A stretch of DNA of 64,000 nucleotides from Sphaerosporella brunnea (Eukaryota > Ascomycota > Pezizomycetes > Pezizales > Pyronemataceae), in assembly GCA_008704415.1 (NCBI GenBank), contig VXIS01000182.1, forward strand, positions 30,923 to 94,922. Reading direction: 5' to 3'. How positions within the stretch are numbered: position 1 is the stretch's first letter; every line of letters starts with the position of its first letter. The notes beneath the pieces are model-generated. The model worked only from the letters and a program-made list of their open reading frames with translations. It had not been told where the DNA came from and did not search any database. This document shows, one piece after another, positions 22,115 through 32,394 of this stretch. The translations under genes and the position numbers were made by a program.

Positions 22115-22396
22115 TCAGGTACTTTTCCGAGGGGAGGTTTGGCTGTTTAGGTAGTCGAGGCGATGCGGAGCAGAGGGCAGAGGCAATTTCCGTGTAACTG
22201 TTGGTGTTGCTGAACGGATTGGTGACCTTAGTGCTGCTGCTGCACGTTGAGCACCGCAATCTCCGTTGGCTCCAACACTTGCTCGATCTTCCGGCGAAGA
22301 AAGGTTTTCACAGATCCTGATTGCGCTCAACAGAGGTCTCTTCGAGTCTAGCGACGTCAGGATCTCCGCCAAACGGGGAGCAGCCGCCTCGGGCAT
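22115..22396 (-). CDS. Candidate small gene, 93 aa
   Basis: An ATG frame with a protein-like N-terminal half (APRLAEILTSLDSKRPLLSA, RICENLSSPEDRASVGANGD). The second half becomes low-complexity. An overlapping frame (SYTEIASALCSASPRLP) may instead be joined by an intron near 22210-22230. It lies 36 bp downstream of the next candidate on the same strand and could be part of the same transcript. Confidence 0.4.
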   Translation of the reverse strand: MPEAAAPRLAEILTSLDSKRPLLSAIRICENLSSPEDRASVGANGDCGAQRAAAALRSPIRSATPTVTRKLPLPSAPHRLDYLNSQTSPRKST

Positions 22397-22431
22397 TGTA
22401 GGAAAGAGCTGTGACGTACTTCAAACAACTG

Positions 22432-22707
22432 CTAGAAGCTGAGAGGTTTGGTGGGGCGAGGTTGCTTGTTTGTCAGAGGCACGCGCGGTTCCGCATTGCC
22501 GGGCCAAAACGCCAGCGTGCATAAAATGTTTACACCCCTCATAAAAAGGTAGAGCTCAATTTCTAGGCTGGGAGAACGGCAAGCATCGAGGCAGTGAGTG
22601 CAGAGTGGTTGCTCACTAGGACTCGCTCGCTTCGTTGCAGCCTTCATTGCGTGCAGCGCGTGGGCCCACAGGGCGGCGGAGAATGATAGAGGCAACACTA
22701 GGTACAT
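22432..22707 (-). CDS. Candidate small secreted cysteine-containing protein, 91 aa
   Basis: An ATG frame with no intron. The start MYLVLPLSFSAALWAHALHA resembles a signal peptide with an alanine-rich cleavage region. The mature part has four cysteines (CTHCLDAC, ILCTL) and a proline-rich C-terminus. This size and layout fit fungal small secreted proteins, but no family is recognised and no direct evidence of secretion exists. Confidence 0.4.
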   Translation of the reverse strand: MYLVLPLSFSAALWAHALHAMKAATKRASPSEQPLCTHCLDACRSPSLEIELYLFMRGVNILCTLAFWPGNAEPRVPLTNKQPRPTKPLSF

Positions 22708-22922
22708 ACCTAAACTTAATCAAATCAAAGGCCGCTCAAGTCGCATATCTATATATCTACTGAACAAGGAAATTTAACGTCTGTATCAATTGCAAATTTT
22801 GTATGTGTACTCAGGACGCTAATTAGTGACAGTGAGGCAGCCCGCCGCACGGCAATCGCAGCCTGACTACCAGTCGAATAACAGCTGCATTGGAACGTCT
22901 TCCTCAATCCCGTTGATTGCTT

Positions 22923-22975
22923 GACTGGGCCCCAACCCTCCCACCCCTCCCTGCTCCACACTGATGCAGGGTCCC
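22923..22975 (+). repeat. Double-hairpin element copy Q (compensated stems)
   Basis: 53 nt. Stem 2 is CCCTGC/GCAGGG. In stem 1 a C-G pair has become T-A (TGGG/CCCA), leaving four pairs. Confidence 0.85.
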
Positions 22976-23287
22976 GTAATCGTAGCCTTCATAAGCAGCT
23001 TCTGGATAGAGTCTTCAAACGCAACTCCAGTATAGAAAGCTGACCTTGGATCTATAGGGACACCATCCTAGCTACAAACCGTGGCTGTGCCTCGATGATG
23101 TTGTAAGCGTGTGTTGCAGCAGCTTGTCAGAACGACCGACCCGAAGCAAGCCAATGCCCGAAGAAAGAACAAAACACACGCCGTGTTCATCTACACCGTG
23201 GGTTTACGGAAGTTACTATAACCATTCCTGCTGACGCTTTGCACGGCGGCTTGCACATCGGGTCCTCTGAATACAGCACCAGCTTGT

Positions 23288-23340
23288 GAGCGTGCCCAAA
23301 CCCTCCCGTTCGTCCCTGCTCCACACGGTTGCAGGGTCCC
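23288..23340 (+). repeat. Double-hairpin element copy R (compensated stem 2)
   Basis: 53 nt. Stem 2 is CCCTGC/GCAGGG; stem 1 (GAGCGTG/CCCGTTC) keeps most pairs. DNA after it is homologous to that after copy K. Confidence 0.85.
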
Positions 23341-23583
23341 ATGTGATGTGCCGTTATGGAAGCTTCCGCAGTTGCGTTCCAGGACATTTGAGAAAGCGGG
23401 AATATTTTCCAACTTGCGAACCAGTCTGGACTGCGGGCGACAACGGGCTGCCAGAGTTCGATTGTTGTCTGGTCTGCTCTTCGCACATTACATTCCGCAT
23501 CCTAAAAATACGTCTTTTCAGTTCTACGCGTATACAGGGTCCACGTCTTGGTTTGACGAACCTTTGCTGATCGTTTTTGCTGC

Positions 23584-23632
23584 GAGAGAGGGCTCTAACC
23601 CTCCTGCTTATCCTCCACTGTTGCAGAGTCCC
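23584..23632 (+). repeat. Degenerate double-hairpin element copy S
   Basis: Recognisable by order and spacing (GAGAGAGGGCTCTAACCC, TCCACTGTTGCAGAGTCCC), but shortened and mostly unpaired. Confidence 0.6.
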
Positions 23633-23977
23633 GTGTGATCTGTGGTGACCCATTCGTGCGATGTTGGTGTATCTTGCCACGACGTCGGGTTTGTCGAGAA
23701 ATTGTTGGAATATTGCGTAACCTGTGGAGCTGGGATGAAATCTGTGTTATCCTGCCGTGCTTGGTCCACGAGTGAGGTATCCACCGTCTGAGGCTGGACA
23801 GCGGGTAGTGGCGTTTTATTTCGATGTCATAACCTTCGGCACGGATGGCGAATGCGGCCCACGTACGTCGTTCATCCCAGCCCGCACTCACAACCCTAAT
23901 CTTCACTGCCGTCCACTTGAGCTTTGGCGGTTCCTGGCTCCAGTCAAAGGTCCATAGTTGACATATGTCATATTGAA

Positions 23978-24517
23978 TTAGGCGTTGGAGGACCCAGTTC
24001 GTTGAACCGGTGCTAGCGTCGTGTGAGGGCTAATGTATGTCATTGCCTTCGCGGCGCGTTGTATACCCAAGAATCCACCGTATACAGCCATAACGTATTG
24101 CGTTGATGTAATGCGCCCTCCCCAACAACGCAAAGACACCTCGCCATTTGCTGTTAGCGTTCGGCCGGTGAGCATTGCAATTTCCTGTTCCGTGTCAGGT
24201 TGGCTGCTGGGGGTTGTCGTCGCCGATACAGTGTCATTGCGCGATGAGCCGGATGAAGGTCGAGAACGGGCCGAGCGGAATTTCGCCAAACTGCGAATAG
24301 AGGAGGAGCAGTCTCGCCAGCGCAGGGCAATTGGGTGTGCTGCTGGGAACGAATGCTGGTGACCTGTAAAGTATAGAAAGAAGGAAGGAGGCACTGGGAC
24401 TAATCGCCGGGGAGGGCGAGGGGGGCAAGGGTCGATAGTTGTCGCGCAAGCAGAGGGTTGGTTAGCTGGGGTCACTACTTGCGCAAATTGGCTTGTCACT
24501 GCAATGCTGGCTTCCAC
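23978..24517 (-). CDS. Candidate 179-aa ORF
   Basis: A single ATG frame. The first half is low-complexity (PCPPRPPRRLVPVPPS) and contains a perfect acceptor-like tract (TTTCTATACTTTACAG), so the true exon may start there. The C-terminal part (AMLTGRTLTANGE, GGRITSTQYVMAVYGGFLG) faintly recalls small mitochondrial ATP-synthase K/DAPIT-type subunits (GR, then a hydrophobic VMAVYGGFLG helix). This resemblance is weak and I do not assign it. Confidence 0.35.
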   Translation of the reverse strand: MEASIAVTSQFAQVVTPANQPSACATTIDPCPPRPPRRLVPVPPSFFLYFTGHQHSFPAAHPIALRWRDCSSSIRSLAKFRSARSRPSSGSSRNDTVSATTTPSSQPDTEQEIAMLTGRTLTANGEVSLRCWGGRITSTQYVMAVYGGFLGIQRAAKAMTYISPHTTLAPVQRTGSSNA

Positions 24518-24569
24518 ATATGGCGCAAACCGTTACGAATTATACACACTCGATCCCACGGGTTCTCTA

Positions 24570-25014
24570 TGTAAGCCTATTACACTTATTATGATTTCTT
24601 TCTTACGTATTTCCTTACTAAAGATATAAAAACTACATCGCAGTAACGATGGTATGATGTCAGTATTCTATGAGTTTCTTTAGCTTTCTTTACTACGTCA
24701 TTTGGAATCTTCCAGCCTCCGCAAGGCAGACTATTTCCTGGTTTTACGAATGTGCCATCGAGCTGTGACCTCATATTGTATTTGGAATCGTTGGCTACAA
24801 AACATGCGAGCTTTTCCCATTTTCATTCTCTTTCTCTTCTTTCGATATAGTCTTTCGAGCAGCCCCGATCGTATCGACTATCATCAATGAATGCTGAGTT
24901 CATCAGTGACACGTTTTCGAGCATCTTCTTGGTATTTATCAAGGGACACAAACGGTTCTGCTTTTATTTGCATCTGTCAAATAGAGAATCTTATAAGCTC
25001 ACGAAAATGTTACA
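24570..25014 (+). mobile_element. Solo LTR (445 bp) with 5-bp TSD
   Basis: It begins TGTAAG and ends GTTACA (TG..CA) and is flanked by the duplication CTCTA at 24565-24569 and 25015-25019, as expected for an LTR retrotransposon. Other copies show a TATA-like CTATAAAAGC in the middle. No internal retrotransposon region adjoins it, so it is a solo LTR. Related copies lie at 36000, 43262, 48877 and 63912. Confidence 0.85.
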
Positions 25015-25449
25015 CTCTATATCTACATAGCTAAAGGCCGGTCCGTAAGTGTGTAATGTTTCTGCAGCTGACAACACTGTCCTTTCGCGGTGAATTTCAC
25101 GCTCAGATACTCAAATAGCTACGGTGATTAGGTGGCCGTTGAAACCCAACGTGACATGTAGTGTACCAGCGTAGAACTGTGTAGAACATAATTTACCGTT
25201 GTGACTCCTCTTTTTGGGCTCCAAGTTGAAGTGCAATCCGTCACAGGAGTACGGCCAACATTGGAATTGTGATTCAAGGGCTTTCTGCCAGCAGGCAATG
25301 TCAACTGCTGACACAGTTTGTGGGAGCGAATGGTTGCACTACTAGTTTCAAACAAGGCACTAACCACTGATTACTACTCACCACCGAGTGCACACACACA
25401 CCCAATCTCCACCCCTTCCACCTCGCCCCACCTCACCACCACACGCAAA

Positions 25450-25779
25450 ATGCCTCGCTACAGTCCTATCCCCCACCTCCTTCGCAATGTTTAGCCGCTA
25501 ACACGCGCAGGCGCCGAACTCGCCCAACACGCTCAGGATGACACCAATATTCAGTTCCGGCGTCCGTGGTACACTGCCTCCGAGCGGAAGGTCCTCGTCG
25601 AGTGGACCAACATCAATCGGCAGTTGAACCGCCAGAAGGTCAAGCTCGAAGTCTGCCCGTGCCAGGAGCCCTGCGAGGACTGTCTCGAGATCAAGCGCCT
25701 GATTTTGCGGCTGGAAGCACAGCGTGTGCGCCTGCGCAAGGAGTTCCTGGAGTTTCTCGATCGAACCCATGACCGTTAA
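25450..25779 (+). CDS. Conserved-looking small protein with Cys cluster, about 93 aa
   Basis: Exon 25511-25779 is open, GC-ending in codon use and clearly protein-like: FRRPWYTASERKVLVEWTNI, then EVCPCQEPCEDCLEIKRLIL, then RLEAQRVRLRKEFLEFLDRT. The CPCxxPCxxC cluster may bind a metal, and the C-terminal half is a charged helix. This exon has no ATG. An upstream ATG at 25450 joins in frame through a 48-nt intron (25463-25510) with a GCTAAC branch motif and GCGCAG acceptor but an unusual GTCCTA donor. C-rich leader DNA precedes the ATG, as in many fungal promoters. Function unknown. Confidence 0.65.
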
Positions 25780-26435
25780 GCGCGCGGGGGTCTAGGCTGG
25801 GGGAAGGCGGTGAGCAGAATAAATTTGTGTTACCTGTGTATCTCGTGCGATTTCGACTGCAATTTTCTTGACGGGACGGGCTTTGTTGACGCAGCGACAC
25901 CACCCGTGTAAAAGCGCTGACCCCCAGGGCTGTTGTGACCCTTTCAAAAACCACTAGCAGAATACGTCATGGTTCAGCTTCTTCCTCAACACCAAGATGC
26001 GATTCCTAGGTTGTTGACCAGATCCTCCGCCACGGCCCCTCTCCCTTTCTCTGACGGGTTTCCACTGCCTGTAACGAATCTGATCCCACGTCAGAAAGAA
26101 GGCAGGTAAAGAAGCGGGCCGGTGCAACATGCAACCATTTCGGCGGGTCTTTGGCTGAATGCTAGCGGAACAGGGTGGAATAATCTTGAACTGTCCTTGT
26201 CTGCTTGTTAAATCCTAATCATAGCGCTCCTCCTTTGCCATACTGGGCTACAAACTGAAATTATTGGTTGCGATATTGGCAGCATATACTGCGTGGCGTC
26301 TTTTCTGAACACAGCGTCTGTGGCGGTTACTGGTGATATATTCAAATGGAAACGTGAAAGAAAATGTCCCCGCAGCGCGAGAAGCAGTGCACCATCGTAG
26401 CCCCGAATCAGCGCTCGGCATTGCTCAGTGAGCTT

Positions 26436-26790
26436 CTACTGCAGCTCCGCGCCATTTCGATGCTTTGAAGCGCACGCGCAAACCTCTTTACACAAACCCT
26501 GACTGGAGATTCCGGCGTTGAGCAGATTCTCGATCTCAAACGCAATCACGCTCAGCAATACGCCGCTAAGATACGCCGCTGCTGGCGGTTCCACACTATC
26601 AGACTAAACGCAATCGCGAGGTAACACAGCCACCTATGTAGCAAACGACGTCTGCCGCGAAGCTCACCCCACAGCGCACATTGGCGCCGGCCATCTTGGA
26701 CTGACGGCGGCTCAACTCCAGACATTCACCGACCAGGCAAACACCTGGCTCCACACGAGCCCCCTTGTGTGACACATCAGGAATTGTCAC
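26436..26790 (-). CDS. Two-exon gene fragment of unknown function
   Basis: An exon ending at 26668 (VCLVGECLELSRRQSKMAGA, then NVRCG) joins through a 64-nt intron (26604-26667, GTGAGC donor, TTTAG acceptor) to exon 26603-26436 (EPPAAAYLSGVLLSVIAFEI, ENLLNAGISSQGLCKEVCAC). The join is phase 0 and ends at TAG. It contains several cysteines and one hydrophobic helix. The 5' end is unresolved: upstream exons probably lie between 26790 and 26955, next to the insertion point of a hAT element that may have truncated the promoter. Confidence 0.5.
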
Positions 26791-26955
26791 TACCGGTAGT
26801 GAGATAAGTGTGTGGCTTCACGAAGAGCATATTTCCGCGGGTGAATGTGCTGACGAGGGTGGATGAGGAGATTAGGAGTTGTTTACCAGAGGGTATGCAG
26901 AGCAGGATGGGATGGTTCCAGGTTGCGCGCTGCCGGGACCATTCACGGCTCCTTC

Positions 26956-27661
26956 TAGTGATGGAAACGAGCCGAGTCGGCTCGAGCAAAAAGCTCGAAC
27001 ATCGAGCCGAGCAGAGCAGAGCCGTACCCACTGGGGAGCCGAGCAGGCTCGATCCTGTTGCGCCACGAGCCGAGTTTTAGCTCGAGCTTTTGGGCTCGAG
27101 TCCGGGGCCTTTGGAAACACTCTAGAATCTAGATTCCGTTGGTGAGCCGAACATACTAACTGCGGGTCGAGTTGAACAACAGAATGCTATCGAATTCCAT
27201 AGACGTGATAACCAAGAAGCGAAACCGTCTCCTTAAGCAATCCAGCAGTGCGGTTGTGCTGCTCAAAGTGGGCTCAATCAGAAAACCGTTGACGATTGGG
27301 AACCCTATGGCTTAGAGGCCCAACCCGCGCAACCTGAAGATGTTGCCGCGAGCAACGGAGACACACTGGCACCTGCAGAGGGCGCGCGCCAGGCCTTATG
27401 ACAAGCGGAGGACCCGCGCGCGCCGCGATTCGGGTTAGGGTACTAGTATATCAGTATTGAATATATAGAGGCACCGAGAATCGGACCGTTTTTGAGATCC
27501 TCCTTGTCTGCCGGTTCGCGCATCGGAAATCGTATGGTCGCTCGAGCTTTCGCTCGAGCTTTACAGGCTCGACTCGGCTTGACGAGCCTCCTGCCTCTTC
27601 GAGCAGAGCCTGCTCGAGCGTACCCCTCGGCTCGACTCGAGTGGACTCGTTTCCATCACTA
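26956..27661. mobile_element. hAT element, TAGTGATGG family, with 8-bp TSD
   Basis: The ends TAGTGATGGAAACGAGCC and its complement ending TTTCCATCACTA are flanked by GCTCCTTC at 26948-26955 and 27662-27669. The interior shares patches with the 4617 element (for example AATCCAGCAG, TGCTGCTCAAAG), so they are deletion derivatives of one family. 706 bp, non-autonomous. Confidence 0.9.
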
Positions 27662-28291
27662 GCTCCTTCGCACGTGTGTTTGTAGAGGACGTCATTGGAC
27701 ACTCGCAGCCTGGGGTGTGGCATGTGCGACTGCCGTATTGTGCTTTCCGTGAATTTATTTGAATACCAGCGTGGTAGCAATAGCAGAGAGCCAGCTGGAT
27801 GTAGACTGCTTCACCAATACTTGGGAGTCTTTACGAAGTGACCCTTATTGCAAACACCGGCTGCAGAAGGTTCTCATGCGTACTGGCTGCGGGTTCTGGA
27901 AATGCTGTATATCTCTAAGGGGCCCGGTCCATTCTCATTAAACGTTCGGTTTACGCTGGTTCAAAAGTCGCTGCAAGCTTGATTGCATTTTTTCTCGCTC
28001 CGGTATTGCTTCCAGTAATCCCAAAGGTGAGAACCGACGTCCGAGACCTCATTCTCGCAATCTCGCGGCACCGAATGACAGTTTTGATCTTGGCTGGGGG
28101 CAGAGATGGAGGTGATCTTGATCGGGTTCGCGCTGCCGAGCGGCGCCTTTGAAAAAGCTTTTGGCTATTACGAAGAGAATAAAGACGATGCCGGTATGTC
28201 CATCCATAGCGTGTTATCGAACGGACATATATATACCACAATGTGTCGGTTGCAATGGGGTTCATTGGCGAGAAAATTGTAAGTTGATCGG

Positions 28292-28560
28292 CGCCTGAGC
28301 CACTAGTGTAGTGGGTTACATTCCCACCCCTCCACCTGCTTCCGGGGCAGGTGCGCGGTTCGACTCCCGTGCGATGCATTAGAGAATACTGGCGCCTAGT
28401 CCTTGCCGACGCACGCTGAGCGGTGGTCCCAAAGCTACACTGCGGCTTAAGGTGATAACTACTTGTGAGCGATGGCAACGACGATAAACCTGCAGTGGTA
28501 GCAGTACAAGGATCGCAACCTTGGGGATGAAAATCTTTTTATTTCCTTCCAACATCACAT
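28292..28560 (+). repeat. tRNA-derived SINE-like element
   Basis: The head has an A-box-like TAGTGTAGTGG (about 28306) and a perfect B-box GGTTCGACTCC (about 28354), with a 7-bp arm CACCTGC/GCAGGTG between. The T-arm has an extra loop base and no acceptor stem pairs, so it is not a functional tRNA. The 3' body (28490-28555) reappears inverted at 47650-47716, which supports a dispersed retroposon family. Confidence 0.5.
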
Positions 28561-29032
28561 TTTTTGTCCCATTCAACATCAACGTTTTCATCACCATCCG
28601 CGTCGCGGGATATAACAATACGGTCCGACCTTAAACTCGCATCACTGACACTGAACCTGAACACAATAAGAACATCAAACCCGCCAGCATGAGCTCCCCG
28701 ACCGAACTCAACTTGGAGCCAGCTGCGAGCTAGCCGCGCACTGGGGGAATTTTAACATTGGTGTCGCAGCTTCCCCGAGCATCAGAAGCCTGTTATTCTA
28801 TCGCTGCAGAACGGTTTTTATCTTGCTATCATCCTTGGGTGGCTCCCTTCCGCCGCCGCATTGGTTGCTAATCGCGCGAAAACTAGTCCTCTTCACCTCA
28901 ACCACCGCGTGGTTGTCCCCCAGACGGACTGAAAGCTATGGGACTTAGCTTGACGCCGCCCGAAAAGGCCGTCGCCAGATATTTTTGACGTTTTGACTTC
29001 ACCACTGGTCGCGGAATTGATGTTTGAGGCTC

Positions 29033-29804
29033 TAGTGATGGACACAAGCCGAGCCGAGCCGAGCCTGAAAAGCTCGAGCTTTGGCTCGAGCTGCCATACA
29101 ATTTATCATGTACGAGCCGGTAAATAAGAGGTTGCACACAGTGACAGTAGAGACGTCGCTATACTAGTATATATCCGACAGATCTGATCCTGAATCAAAG
29201 CCTCCCAGCTCAGCTTCCTGCTCTGCATACATGCCCTCGGCGCCGCCGTCGTCCAGATGCTGCTGGCCATCATCATGGCCACTATCGCTAACACCATGGG
29301 AACCATCCTCGCGTTAGCTCTGGCTAAGGACGTCTGACTGGGAGTAATTCATGCTGTGACCAGCCGTCCTACCCTCGCTCTGCCTGGCCGCCGAGTCCTC
29401 GGCTTGACGCCCGCATCCTCATCCTCATCCTCGCTACTGAAAGCATCCTCGAAATCTCTCTGCCCATCGGCAGCATCGCTGCTGTTTGTAGACTCTGATG
29501 CTGTGAAGTTCCCAGTCATCGAGACTCTTGACATTGAGCCAGCTGGTGAGCAGTACAACTGCACTGATGGGATTCCACGGAATGTTCTCGATCAACTCGC
29601 CTTGAGTCCGCACTTTTCATCGTCGCCCCGCTGACGGGATGTCTCCTCCTACCTAGCTAGGGACAACAAAAGGCTCGAGCCAAAGCTCGGCTCGTCATGC
29701 AACAGGCTCGAGCCGGCTCGGCTCGCCGAAAGGTCAGGCTCGGCTCGGCTCTGCTCGAGGCTTGAGCTTTCAGCTCGAGTCGGCTCGGCTTGTGTCCATC
29801 ACTA
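29033..29804. mobile_element. hAT element, TAGTGATGG family, without matching TSD
   Basis: It has the same inverted termini (TAGTGATGGACACAAGCC and its complement) and GAGCCGAGCC-rich subterminal DNA as the other two copies. The flanks TGAGGCTC and GAACTTTG do not match, so the copy may be recombinant or old. Its 772-bp interior differs from the other copies and includes a serine-rich frame (29356-29634) of unknown origin. Confidence 0.75.
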
Positions 29805-30289
29805 GAACTTTGAGCTAGTTATGAGCTGCAAGAGAAAGTAGTAACTGGCCAATGCGTGCCAGTTAGTAGCCCTCAACGGCCTCTTCCGACCTGGAACTCA
29901 GAGGCTGTTCCCAAATGCGGACCCACTCGCTTTCTATCGCTGTGCCTATATGAACTGTTGTCAATCTACACCTCCGGACTATTTCCGCAGCGCATGTCGT
30001 CTGGCGTGACGGACCAGACCCACGTCGCGGCGGAGTTAGGGATAACCATCCAGGCTGGTGGCAATATTGCGAATTCCTCGTGTTTCTCACTTGTCAACAG
30101 ACGAAACGCACAAGACAGAGCTCACACCGCACCCCAGGTTGCCGTCCTATACTGGTAGCCCGGTTTCGTCCTTGTGTCGAATTCCCCTGCTCAGCTGAGC
30201 AGCCAACACACCCCGGCAGCACACACCAGCCTTCAACCGATCCTCCACCCATTCGTTCACCAGCTTCACGAGGCTAGTCGTGATCCATT

Positions 30290-30660
30290 TCAGCTGACCG
30301 CGGAGTTTGTGGCACTTCTTGCAGGCAGCTCGCAGGTGTCGAAGTGCGTCTGCATGCGCCGTCGCCTGCCGCAGTGGGCGTCGAAGTCTGCCATCAGCTT
30401 CAGCAACGCAGGTGAGCTGGAAAAATAGTCCTCTTCTACTCGACGCGGTTGGCGTGGTGGATGGATGTTAACACGGTGTGGTACGTTCGCGCGGAGCGTC
30501 TGAGTACTGGCAGCTACGCGGCGTTTGGAAGGAGGACTGTGGATGCTGTTTGACACGCGAAGGGAGGTTCGTGTTGACTTTGTTAAGTAGGGTTGTAAGA
30601 TGGCCCCGATGTTGGACGATAGGCCATCACTCACGTTGCTAAATAACCCACATCCTCTGA
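30290..30660 (-). CDS. Candidate exon, about 123 codons
   Basis: After an acceptor-like ATGACATTTCAG a frame stays open to a stop at 30290. It is serine/basic-rich with segments GAILQPYLTKSTRTSLRVSN, VEEDYFSSSPALLKLMADFD and AHCGRRRRMQTHFD. No start codon lies in frame, so upstream exons are needed. A different frame on the plus strand overlaps; I prefer this one for its acceptor and composition. Confidence 0.35.
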
Positions 30661-30713
30661 AATGTCATTTCTTCTGTCGATGGATTCCCGCAACGGCGTG
30701 TTATAGGGCCACG

Positions 30714-30908
30714 CTATGCGACTTCTTTCATATGTTTCTTTCGTCCTGTTAAGAATGGTGCCACACGCCCTGATCTGTTGGAAATTGCCTGCATCTCTTC
30801 AAAAGTGATAGTGAAATCATCGATGATCATTCCTATGTGTTAGACTTTGGGCCTACCTGTTTCCAACACTACGCTCTCAGTTCCGGTGTCACGAGAGTGT
30901 TGAGCCAT
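30714..30908 (-). CDS. Candidate tiny two-exon gene
   Basis: An ATG at 30908 (MAQHSRDTGTESVVLET) is followed by GTAGG..TCTAACACATAG and then MIIDDFTITFEEMQAISNRS ending in GRKKHMKEVA. The segment between has a textbook branch and acceptor. Using a GT at CTC|GTGACA gives a 62-nt intron in frame. Low confidence because of the size. Confidence 0.3.
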
Positions 30909-31413
30909 TGCCCTCTGAGGTGTTAATGCACCTACTGTCCCCTTTTGGCGCGTCCACTCGAGTGCTGTTGTAAGTAGCTTGACCACACCAAATTTCCTGT
31001 GTTATCACGTGAGAAGAGTCAGCTTTGGTAACGCGGAGGAATATATGGCCGTGTCCAAATACGGCTCTACTCCGTCAGCATCGGATAGTAATTACCCCAA
31101 GGCTTCGCCACGGTGTACTCAACTTCCGTTCGAAGGGATTTTAAAATGAGCTTTCTTGTCTTCTCCTGCCTGCTGGTTTTTAAGTACAATACAAGCTATC
31201 AATCCCTCCTTCCTTCCTTACGGTGCTATCGCTGTCTGATAAACCACGCTCTCACATCTTCCGCTCCCGTTCTATTTTCAATACCAGGCACACGATTGCT
31301 TCTCGACACAATATTCCTCATGCATTCCCGCCCGCCGCGGAATTTGCAGCACGGCGGGGTTGGCCGTCAACGCCAGGAAAAAGAAAAATAGCCGTTTACA
31401 CCGGTGGCGATTG

Positions 31414-31470
31414 TTGTTTGCAATCATGTTTATAGTCCGTATACGACCGTGAACGATCATGACAGACACC
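31414..31470 (-). repeat. Dispersed repeat R1, copy 1
   Basis: One of four dispersed copies (31414, 35747, 40472, 53118). On the complementary strand all encode a near-identical peptide of the form SVMIVRGRxxTINLIAN. Flanks differ. The family is unknown and may be the end of a retroelement gene. Confidence 0.6.
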
Positions 31471-32394
31471 CTTCTCAACCTGGCCCTGATTATATCCGCC
31501 CCGCCCCGCCCCCTCCCACAGATTGATCCTATAAGGGAAAAGGCTTCATCGAGGGAAACAAAAGAAACAAAAATAACATGAAAACCCGTGGCCACCAGGG
31601 TCAGGTCTCAGGTGGCGAACAGCTCTGGATGTCAGCACCATTTGGCTGGTGCGGGCACTGATAGATACACGCCATACTGGTGGAAGTCAGCGGAAGCTCG
31701 TCGTTAGTACGGAGGGTGGACCGTAGGTATAAAGAGAGATGTGATGGGAGTTGGATTCCAGAGTACGGCGGTGTGCGTTACATTCACAACAAGCAGGAGA
31801 CGTACCAACAAACATGCCTCACTAGCCAGCGCCCACAGTATGGCCAGACGCATAATCGAACACTGTGGACGCTGCGAGCAGTCCGTCTCGCGCAGTGCTT
31901 GTCAATAATAAAACCGATCAACAATGGTGAGGAAAGTGCAGCTGAAAAGCCACCTAGCCAGGACGGCGCAGTGCATATTCCTAGGCTTTACCACGTCTTT
32001 ATCTGACATACACAACCTCCAGGACCGGAGTGTTCTGGAACGCGAAGATAATAAGCAAATCATATAGCAATGTAATCAATTCTCGATATTTTAACACATG
32101 CCATTTGCGAAACAAATACAATCTTTCCAGTTCGCCTCATAGTCGTCAGCGTGGAATTGGTTCTGGTCCAGGATCTGGTTCTGGTCGTGGCGTTCAGACG
32201 CAAAAACCTCGCGCCCTGCATGGGCTAGAAAACCTTGGTGAAGTGAGTGGGTGCACTCCCAGAGACCGAAGTTACGTCGCCCACAGTTTAACCTTTCCGA
32301 ACTCGCCCTTCCGTTCGATGGCTCGAACCGAGCCATCTTTATCACCCCTTGCTGAACCCCCGAAAATTGACCGCAACGACGACCGCAACCGTGT

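Noticed and set aside
6038..23632. Regularly spaced GC-rich repeats as a CRISPR array
   Set aside because: Spacing is irregular (0.25-6 kb), the spacers are duplicated DNA and the genome is eukaryotic.
23978..24250. ATP synthase subunit K/DAPIT identity
   Set aside because: The resemblance is limited to GR plus a hydrophobic helix; too weak to name.
24033..24362. Plus-strand frame with charged helix (RDEPDEGRERAERNFAKLRI)
   Set aside because: It overlaps an ATG-initiated 179-codon minus frame with a good acceptor; kept only as an alternative.
25463..25510. A 22-nt intron (GTTTAG..GCGCAG) in the 25.4-kb gene
   Set aside because: It gives the wrong phase and is shorter than any other intron here; the 48-nt alternative keeps the frame.
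27951..28478. 175-codon minus frame
   Set aside because: It runs antisense through the tRNA-derived repeat, so it is a repeat shadow.
29033..29804. 8-bp TSD for the third hAT copy
   Set aside because: The flanks TGAGGCTC and GAACTTTG do not match; no shifted border gives a match.
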